Part shown: in pieces, positions 7,075-14,551 of the stretch | How the letters are laid out: each line of letters begins with the position of its first letter | Position numbering within the stretch: position 1 is the first letter of the stretch | IMG/VR virus record: IMGVR_UViG_3300006119_000022 | Coordinates: 1-40,425 of that record | Source: a virus | Length of the DNA stretch: 40,425 nt | Reading direction: 5' to 3' (one strand) | Translations under genes and position numbers: made by a program | Notes under the pieces: model-generated | What the model saw: the letters and a program-made list of their open reading frames with translations, nothing else | What the model was told of the DNA's origin: nothing | Databases searched by the model: none

Positions 7075-7517
7075 ATGTCCCGCCTCATTCTCTCGGATGT
7101 TCTCCGAGTTATTTCCCTCGAAACTAGAGTGATGTCCCGCTCTTGATTGTTTAACAGCATCTCTAGCAATTTACGATAAGCATACTTCTCATCGGCCACA
7201 TCACGCAAACTGTTGATTTCTGGGTCGATGTCTATCTGCGCCTTCATAAGGGTCACTGTCATGCCTTTAGGGGCGTTTGTTACCTTGGTGACCATAGCCA
7301 TGCTTTCGGCGTACTCCACCTCTCGTATAGCCTTTTTTTCGGCAATTTGAGCCTGGGCTAACTGAGCGGCTATGTAGTCTGCCCAGCCTGTAAGCACTGT
7401 AAACATCTCAGCCAGTTGTTCTCCTGTGAGAACTGTGATATCGGGAGGCAAAACCGCCTGATTGTAGGCAGGCTTTGGAAGGTCTACGCTTGTGCTGAGA
7501 GTGGGATCGAGTTGCAT
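7071..7517 (-). CDS. Helical coiled-coil protein, candidate UvsY-type recombination mediator (148 aa)
   Basis: ATG at 7517 has AAAGG at good spacing. The protein is almost entirely helical: an acidic N-terminal part, a heptad-rich stretch (IAAQLAQAQIAEKKAIREVEYA, about residues 50-70) and a C-terminal helix with YRKLLEMLLNNQERDITLVSREITRR. T4 UvsY is about 137 residues with a similar arrangement, including a C-terminal helix containing a conserved Asn. Context supports the idea: the gene is two genes from a RecA/UvsX-like recombinase and adjacent to a Cas4-like nuclease. Sequence similarity is too low by eye to be sure. Confidence 0.45.
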   Translation of the reverse strand: MQLDPTLSTSVDLPKPAYNQAVLPPDITVLTGEQLAEMFTVLTGWADYIAAQLAQAQIAEKKAIREVEYAESMAMVTKVTNAPKGMTVTLMKAQIDIDPEINSLRDVADEKYAYRKLLEMLLNNQERDITLVSREITRRTSERMRRDI

Positions 7518-8341
7518 GACTTACAACCTTTCTTAGGATCTACGTTACATTCAGGCATAGTGCCATCTTCAATATACTTGAGAATCTTTCGTACCTTGTT
7601 AAACACTGGCTCTACAACTTCATAGTTAGCCTTGACTGTGAACTCTTTATACGATTGATCGGCTTTTAGTTCATACAAAAATACAATTTCATTAGGGGCT
7701 TCACTGCTGAACATGCGCTTGGCTAGTTCTAAATACATCTGTCCTTGAAGCATGTGACTGCGAAATGGTCGTCGAATACTCTTAAACGCCTGAGTTACAT
7801 CGTTATCAGCATCCAGTAATAACTCTGGCGCTTCAAATCGAAATGTGCCTGCACCAATAGATTTAATTTCAATGAGGCAATCGTCTCCGATGCCTTTGAT
7901 CCAGCCATCAGTGTGTCCAGCAATTCGTAGTTCTTCATCTTTAAGGGTAACTTCTCTATACTCCATTGTCTTAGAAGTACCGCACTCATCACACTCAGGA
8001 GAAGTAGCAGTTGTCACTGTATTGCAGGCTACACACTGAAACTTTCCATAAAGAACTCCCATATCCTGAAAGCGCTTTTGCCACTTAGCGTGGATGTAAT
8101 GTCCTTCATCAAAGATGTTCTGTAGTCGTAAGTTTGGCTTATCGATAGTTTTTTCTCCCCCTGTCATAAGGTGGTAAGAATATCGGTGGCAAAAATCATG
8201 CTTGATGATTTCAGACGGATGAAAAACAGTTGAAGATCGAGGCTCTGGCTCACGCTTAAGCATGTACCGCTCAACGTCACCAAGCAAACGGGTTGGAACT
8301 TTCTTAGCGTCTAAAAACTTATCAAGCATTGAAGATGTCAT
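7484..8341 (-). CDS. Cas4-like PD-(D/E)XK exonuclease with Fe-S cysteines (285 aa)
   Basis: The nuclease core is visible as GHTDG (Asp145) and CLIEIKS (Glu158, Lys160), followed by GQMYLELA. Cys51 plus three Cys near the C-terminus (CNVDPKKGCKSC) match the split iron-sulfur cluster of Cas4/AddB nucleases. Two extra CxxC pairs at 103-106 and 117-120 suggest an inserted zinc ribbon. I choose ATG 8341 with AGGAA upstream over a TTG seven codons earlier. Likely role: resection or processing of DNA ends for phage recombination, next to RecA- and UvsY-type genes. Confidence 0.82.
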   Translation of the reverse strand: MTSSMLDKFLDAKKVPTRLLGDVERYMLKREPEPRSSTVFHPSEIIKHDFCHRYSYHLMTGGEKTIDKPNLRLQNIFDEGHYIHAKWQKRFQDMGVLYGKFQCVACNTVTTATSPECDECGTSKTMEYREVTLKDEELRIAGHTDGWIKGIGDDCLIEIKSIGAGTFRFEAPELLLDADNDVTQAFKSIRRPFRSHMLQGQMYLELAKRMFSSEAPNEIVFLYELKADQSYKEFTVKANYEVVEPVFNKVRKILKYIEDGTMPECNVDPKKGCKSCNSIPLSAQA

Positions 8342-8345
8342 GAGC

Positions 8346-8690
8346 CTATCTTTCCTGAGCAAATATGTAGTCCTTTAAAGTCAACGTAGTTTTACGAGAC
8401 TTCTTATCTTTTCTGTACTTCCTGTGTAAAGCGTTTCGCTCACGATGGCTTAGGCCCCCCCAAATCCCGTGAGGTTCATCTCTGCTTAGTGCATCCCACA
8501 AACAGTCGAGTCTAACAGGGCATGGATTCTTACCTGTCTCTCCAAAGCAGTACACCTTTGCTTTTGCAGCAATTTCTTTGTACTTTTGTTTATCTCTAGG
8601 GGGATAAAAAATATCTTCTTCTCCTTGAGATTTTGGAGCGGCTCCGTAACAACGAGCATTAGCCCACCAAGGTGTCTCGTCATCATTCAT
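8346..8690 (-). CDS. whiB: WhiB-family transcriptional regulator (114 aa)
   Basis: The WhiB signature is complete: an N-terminal Cys (C14), FYPPRDK, a cysteine trio C48/C57/C63 and the G(I/V)WGG turn (GIWGGLSHRER, residues 75-85). A basic C-terminal tail (KYRKDKKSRK) would contact DNA. WhiB proteins carry a [4Fe-4S] cluster and work with the host primary sigma factor in Actinobacteria, so this gene is the best host marker in the window. The usual CxxC spacing between the second and third cysteine is expanded to C-x8-C. The gene overlaps the nuclease gene upstream by 8 nt. Confidence 0.92.
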   Translation of the reverse strand: MNDDETPWWANARCYGAAPKSQGEEDIFYPPRDKQKYKEIAAKAKVYCFGETGKNPCPVRLDCLWDALSRDEPHGIWGGLSHRERNALHRKYRKDKKSRKTTLTLKDYIFAQER

Positions 8691-9003
8691 GTGTCGTAAG
8701 TTTCTCCCGAAGTTCTAAGTAATCATCTTCGGTAAGAATGACGTAGTTTTTATCGTTCAAACTAAGACCGAAAACTGGCGTTCGACTTTCCAAGATTGCG
8801 TGAGTTACATTCTTTTCTAGGTCAATTGCTTTTAGTGTGTATGTTTTTTTACCTGTGTACTTGTGTTCGATAAGCAGATCGTCTGACCTAACATCTCCTT
8901 TTCGTGACCAAAAGGAACCTGAGCCAGCATTACGAGAACCGCCAATTGCTTTGGCTAATCTCTTTTCATGCTTTAACGATTGCTTTTGCCCTTCAGTCTT
9001 CAA
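8683..9003 (-). CDS. Putative PD-(D/E)XK endonuclease / Hjc-like resolvase (106 aa)
   Basis: The pattern AKAIGGSRNAGSGSFWSRKGDV (residues about 17-38), then DDLLIEHKYT with the E-x-K element, then a Lys/Leu-rich helix, fits small PD-(D/E)XK nucleases such as Hjc-type junction resolvases and related phage enzymes: an Arg-x-x-Gly-Ser-Gly loop, catalytic Asp, catalytic Glu-x-Lys. The start seems to be TTG at 9003, since no ATG precedes the motif in frame. It sits between WhiB and the recombinase. Whether it cuts junctions or other DNA cannot be told. Confidence 0.65.
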   Translation of the reverse strand: MKTEGQKQSLKHEKRLAKAIGGSRNAGSGSFWSRKGDVRSDDLLIEHKYTGKKTYTLKAIDLEKNVTHAILESRTPVFGLSLNDKNYVILTEDDYLELREKLTTHE

Positions 9004-9238
9004 GTTCGATCTTGCCTTCCTCGTAACCCTTTAGCAGTTTAGGTACAAGGAAAAACAATGCTTCTCTCCAAAAACATTGAGAACATCCACAAAATGGTTC
9101 TCCTGATTTTGTTTCAATAATTTCATCATCAGAACTTTCCCAAACAGCCTCAAAAAGCATGTCTGTGTATTCTTCGACGCCCTTCTCAAGTTCATGAGCC
9201 CAGTCAGAGTCATTGACAACAAATTCCTGCTTACTCAT
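8993..9238 (-). CDS. Small acidic protein with Cys trio (81 aa)
   Basis: ATG at 9238 is preceded by GGGAG and overlaps the recombinase stop by 8 nt; an upstream TTG-started extension is less likely. The product is strongly acidic with a PFCGCSQCFW segment (three Cys within six residues), suggesting a metal site, followed by a hydrophobic helix and an acidic C-terminus. I do not recognise it. Its place between RecA-like and nuclease genes suggests a helper in DNA metabolism, but that is only context. Confidence 0.65.
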   Translation of the reverse strand: MSKQEFVVNDSDWAHELEKGVEEYTDMLFEAVWESSDDEIIETKSGEPFCGCSQCFWREALFFLVPKLLKGYEEGKIELED

Positions 9239-10277
9239 CGATTGATTCTCCCATAGGTAGGTCTGATGTTTCAAATACTTTCTTTTGGATTTCTTCCTTT
9301 AGGTCTACTTCTTCACGAATACTGGCGATAGCAGACTCAATACCTTGCCACTTGCGATCTCCGTAGTAGTACCATCCACCCTTACGAGTGATGATGTCTT
9401 TTACCACTGCAAGTGAGGCTACTTCTTTTGCAAAGTCAAACTCTCCTGGAGCACATTCGCCACCTTCTGCAAAGTAAAAATCAAAGTAAGCAACACGTTG
9501 TGGAGGGGCGCTCTTATTCTTGAGTGTTCTTACCTTAATACGTTGACCAACTCTAACTTTGTTGTTTCCTGAACCAACTTCAATCCACTCATCACGCTTT
9601 ACTTCGCAACGAGTAAAGAATGCGTAGTTCTTTCCTTCCCCACCAGGGGTAGTGCGAGGGTCACCGTGCATGACTCCGATCTTCATGCGGTATTGGTTGA
9701 TGATCAGACCAAGTACTGGTCGCTCATCTTCAACAAGTGAGCGCTTCATAGCAGTTCCTACAACGCGAAAAAACTTATTAGTGAGTAAAGCGCCCCGTCC
9801 CACAGTCGCTTCAGACATGTCTTTTTCCATTTCGGGTGCGGGAGACAGAGCAGGAAGAGAATCAATGACAATCGCATCAACAGATTTAGATTCCGCAAAT
9901 TGAATAACGGCTTGATACGCCTCTTCCATGATTGAAGTTTCGACAACGATAACACGATCAGTATCTACCCCACACATCTTTGCGTATTCTGGAACCCATT
10001 GCTCTGCAGCAACCCATACTGTGGTGTGATCAGGATTTACTTGTTGATTTGCTGCAATCGTTTTAAGCGCAAGCGCTGTCTTGCCATGCGACGGCTCACC
10101 AATGAGTTCGTTCCACTGGTTACCAGGAAAACCCCCTCCAAGAACATAATCAAGGGTAGTACTACCGCTAGTAATACGGGGAATAAGATCAGAGCGAATG
10201 TCACTTGCAAGAACAACAACGTTATCTCCAAACTTTTTGTTAAGAAGTGCGATAACTTTCTTTGCATCATCATTCAT
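9231..10277 (-). CDS. RecA/UvsX-family recombinase (348 aa)
   Basis: The RecA core is clear: ITSGSTTLDYVLGGGFPGN leading into a Walker A at residues 60-67 (GEPSHGKT), Walker B in VDAIVIDSLPALSP, then GRGALLTNKFFRVVG and the INQYRMKIGVMHGDP strand-loop. It catalyses strand exchange in phage recombination and recombination-dependent replication. The C-terminus is acidic, as in many RecA proteins. It is followed by nuclease and regulator genes and preceded by a zinc-ribbon protein and the DNA polymerase, forming a replication/recombination operon. Confidence 0.92.
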   Translation of the reverse strand: MNDDAKKVIALLNKKFGDNVVVLASDIRSDLIPRITSGSTTLDYVLGGGFPGNQWNELIGEPSHGKTALALKTIAANQQVNPDHTTVWVAAEQWVPEYAKMCGVDTDRVIVVETSIMEEAYQAVIQFAESKSVDAIVIDSLPALSPAPEMEKDMSEATVGRGALLTNKFFRVVGTAMKRSLVEDERPVLGLIINQYRMKIGVMHGDPRTTPGGEGKNYAFFTRCEVKRDEWIEVGSGNNKVRVGQRIKVRTLKNKSAPPQRVAYFDFYFAEGGECAPGEFDFAKEVASLAVVKDIITRKGGWYYYGDRKWQGIESAIASIREEVDLKEEIQKKVFETSDLPMGESIDE

Positions 10278-10651
10278 TAATTCACTCTTCCAATAATGTT
10301 CTGTGGGTTGTAATTGTTTGTTGTGTCATTTCCTCGCGCTGCTTTAGCAGAGCCTTCAATATGTGCGCCTGCCAGTGATCCGTATTTACTACCTGACTGT
10401 TCTACTGGATAACCACAATCCATGCAACGTGCTTTTGCACCCTGTACAGACATGTATTTATCGGAACCACAGTCTGGACATGAGCCTGTCTGACTAGAAC
10501 TTGGAAGACGAGGACCTACAGGTGCCTGTGTTGGTTGAGGCATATGTGTCATTGGCATCTGCGATGGGGCTAAGGGCATATTTGCAGGACGTGGTTGAAC
10601 TGCAGGCTGCTGTATCTGTGCACCTAACTTCTTGGCCCAAAAATCACTCAT
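10277..10651 (-). CDS. Proline-rich zinc-ribbon protein (124 aa)
   Basis: The first 55 residues are a Pro/Gln/Met-rich linker-like region. A CPDCG...CMDCG zinc ribbon follows (about residues 58-80), then an Asn/Gly-rich tail. It is coupled to both neighbours (one-base overlap with the recombinase start, 4-nt overlap with the polymerase stop). A role as an adaptor at the replication fork is plausible from position only. Confidence 0.72.
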   Translation of the reverse strand: MSDFWAKKLGAQIQQPAVQPRPANMPLAPSQMPMTHMPQPTQAPVGPRLPSSSQTGSCPDCGSDKYMSVQGAKARCMDCGYPVEQSGSKYGSLAGAHIEGSAKAARGNDTTNNYNPQNIIGRVN

Positions 10652-12648
10652 TTGGCTTCACCCCATTTGTCTACAATTTTTACATCTGCAATAAGAGGAA
10701 CTGTAATCTGTGGAAAAGAAATTCCCTCCATCGACACGCGGATTGCCTCTGCTACCTCATCTGCAAGATGTTCTGGGGTAACAGTAACCAGTTCATCATG
10801 CACAGTCAAGAGCACGTTTACCTCTGGTTCGTCTAAGAAGCATGAGTGTGCCCTAACAATGGCTAATTTCATGATGTCTGCAGCAGATCCTTGAATTACG
10901 GTGTTAAATGCCTGTCGTTCTGCCCTCGATCTAAGGCTTTTCTCATTACTACGTAACTCTGGAAGATAACGACGTCTTCCTAGGAGAGTTTCTACGTACG
11001 GGGTTGGGCGTTTATTTTCGGCTAAACGCACAACTTTGGCCTTGTACCGAGCAATATCGTGGAATCGCCCTGTGAAATCCTCAAGAAGATCTTTGGCTTC
11101 TTTTAAACTTAAACCTAGTTGTTCAGCAATCTTATCTGGGCCTACACCATACGACATGGCAAGAACCAATACCTTACCTGCTTTACGGTTAAGTCCGACT
11201 GTGTCACCGATAGTGGTGTACACATCTCCACCTTCTAGGTAATTCTTCATCAAGATAGGATCATTAGAAAACGCTGCAATAATACGGGGCTCAATTTGAG
11301 AATAGTCAGCAACAACTAACTTGTATCCCTTGGGTGCGATGAACAAGTTACGAATAAGTTTTCCGTACTCACCTCCGCTTGGAATGTTCTGCAGATTTGG
11401 TTCAGAGGAAGAGAACCGACCTGTTTCAGCACCATGCGCTTTGAAATTTGTATGAACTTTGCCTTTAACAAGAAGTGAGTCTTTCTTGATGATCTTAGAC
11501 TTTCCTAGATTAGTTCGGGTAATGTCTCCACCAAGATATGGCATCACATATGTTGTCATCAACTTGTTTAAGTCCTGGTAATCCAAAAGAGCATCTACGA
11601 GATCGTCTGTGCCACGAAACAACTCAAGAGCATCAGAGGATACTGAGTAATGCTGGATTCCTAGCGGCTCTCCAGCGTTCTTTTGAGCGTACCCTTTAGG
11701 AGTAAGTGCGATCTTCAAACGAGTATTTGGCTTTAATCCTCGTCCACCTTCGCTCTTTGGGCTAAACAACATCTTCTGCTTTTCAGGTATGGAGTTAAGA
11801 GAGAAGGCTTCACCAGTGATCTTCCACGCACGTGCCTTTGCATCATCTAAGTCTTTATCAATACGTGTTTTTAAAGTTGTCAATTGTTCGGTGTCGATCG
11901 TTGCGCCTGCTAATTCCATGTCGCAGAGAGCAGCAACTACATCCATCTCCAACTTCCACACTGCCTGAAGACTGCCTTCAAGTCGTGGGTCTAACGCCTT
12001 GTACAACTTCCAAGTAACTTCAGCGTCAATTCCTGAATATTTTGCAACGTCTTCAAATGAGTGAACTTCTACCTGTGCTCCAACACCTTTTTCAACGATG
12101 ATACCTAGTTCCCGTTTGGAGCAGTCAGCAAGACCAAGGCCTAGACGATTGCGGTTATCAATAATGAATGAGGCCATTAAAGTGTCAAAAAAAGGTTTAG
12201 TAGGAACTACTCCTCGGTAATACTTTGCGATTGACTTAAGGTCAAACTTGACGTTGTGACCGATCTTCAACTTATCACTAAAGAACAACGGCTTAAGAGC
12301 CTTAAAGACGTCACCAGGAAGAAGTTGTTTAGGTGCTGGACCAAAGACTGGTCTCCAGTTTGCTTTGTTCTTAGAGTAATCAGCATCGGTAAGTTCTTTA
12401 CCTTTTGCAAGTTTGGCTTGACCGCCTTTAAGAAGGTCTTTATCCCAACGCAAAAACTCACCATTTGGATGTCCCATGGGAATGACATCAACGCGACCTT
12501 CTGTCGCTAACGAAATCCACAAAACGTCGTTGACTACAGGTTGGATTCTATTTTCACCAACTGTTTCGACGTCAAATGCAAATGCATCTACCTTGGAGTA
12601 ATACTCAACAAGGTCTTCTAACTGTTCTTTTGTTGTAATTATGTTCAT
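10648..12648 (-). CDS. Family A DNA polymerase with 3'-5' exonuclease domain (666 aa)
   Basis: The N-terminal third is a DEDD exonuclease (FDVETVG with D26/E28, then IGHNVKFDLKSI and a later YSGIDAEVTWKLY). The polymerase domain has motif A DYSQIEPRI (about residue 446), motif B around RAERQAFNTVIQGSAADIMK, and motif C VHDEL (about 616-620). The 5'-nuclease domain of cellular Pol I is absent, as usual for phage replicases. ATG at 12648 has GAGGG upstream. This is the replicative polymerase of the phage. Confidence 0.96.
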   Translation of the reverse strand: MNIITTKEQLEDLVEYYSKVDAFAFDVETVGENRIQPVVNDVLWISLATEGRVDVIPMGHPNGEFLRWDKDLLKGGQAKLAKGKELTDADYSKNKANWRPVFGPAPKQLLPGDVFKALKPLFFSDKLKIGHNVKFDLKSIAKYYRGVVPTKPFFDTLMASFIIDNRNRLGLGLADCSKRELGIIVEKGVGAQVEVHSFEDVAKYSGIDAEVTWKLYKALDPRLEGSLQAVWKLEMDVVAALCDMELAGATIDTEQLTTLKTRIDKDLDDAKARAWKITGEAFSLNSIPEKQKMLFSPKSEGGRGLKPNTRLKIALTPKGYAQKNAGEPLGIQHYSVSSDALELFRGTDDLVDALLDYQDLNKLMTTYVMPYLGGDITRTNLGKSKIIKKDSLLVKGKVHTNFKAHGAETGRFSSSEPNLQNIPSGGEYGKLIRNLFIAPKGYKLVVADYSQIEPRIIAAFSNDPILMKNYLEGGDVYTTIGDTVGLNRKAGKVLVLAMSYGVGPDKIAEQLGLSLKEAKDLLEDFTGRFHDIARYKAKVVRLAENKRPTPYVETLLGRRRYLPELRSNEKSLRSRAERQAFNTVIQGSAADIMKLAIVRAHSCFLDEPEVNVLLTVHDELVTVTPEHLADEVAEAIRVSMEGISFPQITVPLIADVKIVDKWGEAK

Positions 12649-12670
12649 TTATCCCTCAATAAATAGATGG

Positions 12671-12698
12671 AGAGAGCCAGTGATAGGGCTGGCTCTCT
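12671..12698 (-). terminator. Strong hairpin between ssDNA-binding and polymerase genes
   Basis: AGAGAGCCAG (12671-12680) and CTGGCTCTCT (12689-12698) form a perfect 10-bp stem with an 8-nt loop. On the minus strand it lies just after the ssDNA-binding protein gene. The sequence that follows (CCATCTATTTATT) has no uninterrupted U-tract, so it is either a weak terminator that lowers polymerase expression or an mRNA-stabilising/processing hairpin. Confidence 0.6.
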
Positions 12699-12712
12699 AC
12701 CGTGATTGGAAG

Positions 12713-13384
12713 TTACTCTGATTCGCGAGCGACTTCAAGTAGTTCTGAGCGAGGGGATTCTCGAACTACCTGTGCTGCTGTGTATGGCACAGCATTCGCT
12801 ACTAGAGCATTGACCTGATCAAGGTCTAACTTCCAGTCCTCAGCAAGATCACGAGCGCGAACAAAGTTAAAACTGTATTGAGTTGTTCGGCCCATTCCCA
12901 TGCGAGAAACTTCCCAGAACTCTCTTGTAAGAGGTCCTTTGCGCTCATCCTTGTGGGATGCAACGATTTGACGTGCTAGAACTGGAGGCGCAGTAAGTAC
13001 TTGTACTGACTGTGTATCACCGCTAAGAACCAAAACGTTCCATGCGAACTTGCCGCGTGGCTTGTCTCCTAGGATGTCGCAGAGTGGGCAACCATTTTCT
13101 GAGTTGGCACTGCAAACAAAGGACTTACGACCCTTTGGGCGTTCGATCCAGTGTTGCTCATATACTGCAAATGGCTCATCTTGCAGGAACTTGATGAGTT
13201 GAGATGACTCCGTAAACTTGAAGTCAGTTGGGTATTCGCTAGATGTTTCTGGCTTTAGCAACGCTTCAAGAGCGCTCATACCAGATTGGATTGTTGTTCC
13301 TACTTTTGGTGTAGCGTCTTCTTGATCTGGATCAAGTGCAGCGCTATACGCGTCAGCAGCAACTGTTGGTTGTGTGATAGGCAT
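12713..13384 (-). CDS. Single-stranded DNA-binding protein, gp32-like with zinc site (223 aa)
   Basis: The central part reads FKFTESSQLIKFLQDEPFAVYEQHWIE followed by a Cys cluster (SFVC..., GCPLCDILGDKPRGKFAWNVLVL; cysteines near 92, 100 and 103). This matches the phage ssDNA-binding proteins that carry a small zinc-binding insertion in an OB fold. The C-terminus is acidic (LLEVARESE), as expected for a partner-recruiting tail. ATG at 13384 is preferred over GTG 13408. It is followed by a hairpin and the polymerase gene. Confidence 0.8.
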   Translation of the reverse strand: MPITQPTVAADAYSAALDPDQEDATPKVGTTIQSGMSALEALLKPETSSEYPTDFKFTESSQLIKFLQDEPFAVYEQHWIERPKGRKSFVCSANSENGCPLCDILGDKPRGKFAWNVLVLSGDTQSVQVLTAPPVLARQIVASHKDERKGPLTREFWEVSRMGMGRTTQYSFNFVRARDLAEDWKLDLDQVNALVANAVPYTAAQVVRESPRSELLEVARESE

Positions 13385-13436
13385 GTGTTTTCTTTCTATA
13401 AGGGGCACGGCATAGGCTGTTGTACATAGACGTTGC

Positions 13437-13907
13437 CTAAGTCTGGCTCTCGGTTGTTGTGATTTCCTTCCAACGCTCTACTAGAGCCTCTGTAAGGTCA
13501 TCGTGTTCGTTCCACTCAATACGAGCGGAACCAAGTAAGCCACGCTTTGAGAATTCCTCAATAGCGGACTCGATGAGGGAGCGGGTATACACCCGATTTC
13601 CTCCAGTCTTTTGACCTTTTAAAGTCTTAGACCGTAGTCGATACGGGGCACGTGGGATATACCCTTTGCGCTCCCACATTCGGATGGTAACAATGGTTTT
13701 TTCTAATGCGTGTGCTAGTGCACCGATAGTAAAAACCTCTGTCTCTTTACCACCAAGCATTTTAATGATGGGATTTTCATCCCAGCCATTACTCTCACCG
13801 CTTTTACGGCGAGAAACCTTTGGGTCTAACTCGCGACGCTTACGCTTTGATCCAGGAAGATATTCAAGGTCGGCAAAGGCTGCCTCGATCTCTTCGTCGC
13901 TGCGCAT
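13437..13907 (-). CDS. MerR-like helix-turn-helix DNA-binding protein (156 aa)
   Basis: Residues about 58-125 match the MerR winged HTH: FTIGALAHALEKTIVTIRMWERKGYIP, then a wing with GNRVYTRSLIESAIEEF. The N-terminus is charged and probably flexible, and the C-terminus is an acidic helix. ATG at 13907 has AAGGA upstream. Such proteins in phages act as small transcription or excision/replication regulators. No effector domain is visible. Confidence 0.8.
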   Translation of the reverse strand: MRSDEEIEAAFADLEYLPGSKRKRRELDPKVSRRKSGESNGWDENPIIKMLGGKETEVFTIGALAHALEKTIVTIRMWERKGYIPRAPYRLRSKTLKGQKTGGNRVYTRSLIESAIEEFSKRGLLGSARIEWNEHDDLTEALVERWKEITTTESQT

Positions 13908-13917
13908 GTATCAGTCC

Positions 13918-14100
13918 TTAATGATTGTGTGGGTTTGGAATTAACTTACAGAAAGTCTTTCCATCAAAAGCAGTTTTCCAATCGTGATGGATTCCTTGTG
14001 GGTCAACACACACAAATCCAGAAAGATTAGGGGTTGTTGACGCGTGCGCTGGAACTACAGACGCTGCAAGAATAATTGCAGTAACAGTTAAAATCTTCAT
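13918..14100 (-). CDS. Tiny secreted protein with two cysteines (60 aa)
   Basis: An N-terminal signal peptide is evident (MKILTVTAIILAASVVPAHA, likely cleavage after AHA). It leaves a mature peptide of about 40 residues with two Cys (C31 and C51) and a His-rich end (NPHNH). The signal peptide resembles that of the subtilase at 6178-7074 (both end in PAHA). AAGGGATAAAG upstream gives a good ribosome binding site. The product should act outside the cytoplasmic membrane; function unknown. Confidence 0.75.
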   Translation of the reverse strand: MKILTVTAIILAASVVPAHASTTPNLSGFVCVDPQGIHHDWKTAFDGKTFCKLIPNPHNH

Positions 14101-14102
14101 CT

Positions 14103-14543
14103 TTATCCCTTATCCATTACTAGTGCCCATGATATTTGTTGTGGATACATCTCGTCAATTTCTTGTTCAGTAAGTTGGTCGCTGTACAAAGCAGCCATCA
14201 AAGCATCTTCGTCAATAACACGAATAGTCTTGTAGAGTTGATCGCCAAGATTCTTTGCTTCAATAATTTCTTCTGCTTTTGCTTCGTTAATTTTACGAGA
14301 AACACGGCGTTGCTTTTTAAAACCAACAACACCATCTACTTCATCAGGAAGTTCTAGGATTACATGACCATCAGTGTCTGTTTCGCCAACTTCATCAATC
14401 TTTTCAAACAACTTATCGCGTAGAGTTTTTACTTTAGACTCAAAATATTCAATCTGTTTTTTAGAAAATATGTACTCTTTTGCTTGAGTAGTCAACTCAT
14501 CTTCAGATGCGATTCGTGGTTCTGTTGGCTTTACCCTCGCCAT
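14103..14543 (-). CDS. Hypothetical protein, charged and helical (146 aa)
   Basis: ATG at 14543 follows a very strong AGGAGG. The protein has an N-terminal coiled-coil-like stretch (KEYIFSKKQIEYFESKVKTLRDKLFEKI), then a short beta region (DGHVILELPDEVDGVVGFKKQRR) and acidic C-terminal helices. The fold order (helix, beta core, helices) recurs in phage replication operons, but I cannot name the family. Position beside the SNF2 helicase suggests a DNA-metabolism accessory. Confidence 0.72.
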   Translation of the reverse strand: MARVKPTEPRIASEDELTTQAKEYIFSKKQIEYFESKVKTLRDKLFEKIDEVGETDTDGHVILELPDEVDGVVGFKKQRRVSRKINEAKAEEIIEAKNLGDQLYKTIRVIDEDALMAALYSDQLTEQEIDEMYPQQISWALVMDKG

Positions 14544-14551
14544 TGTGCCTC

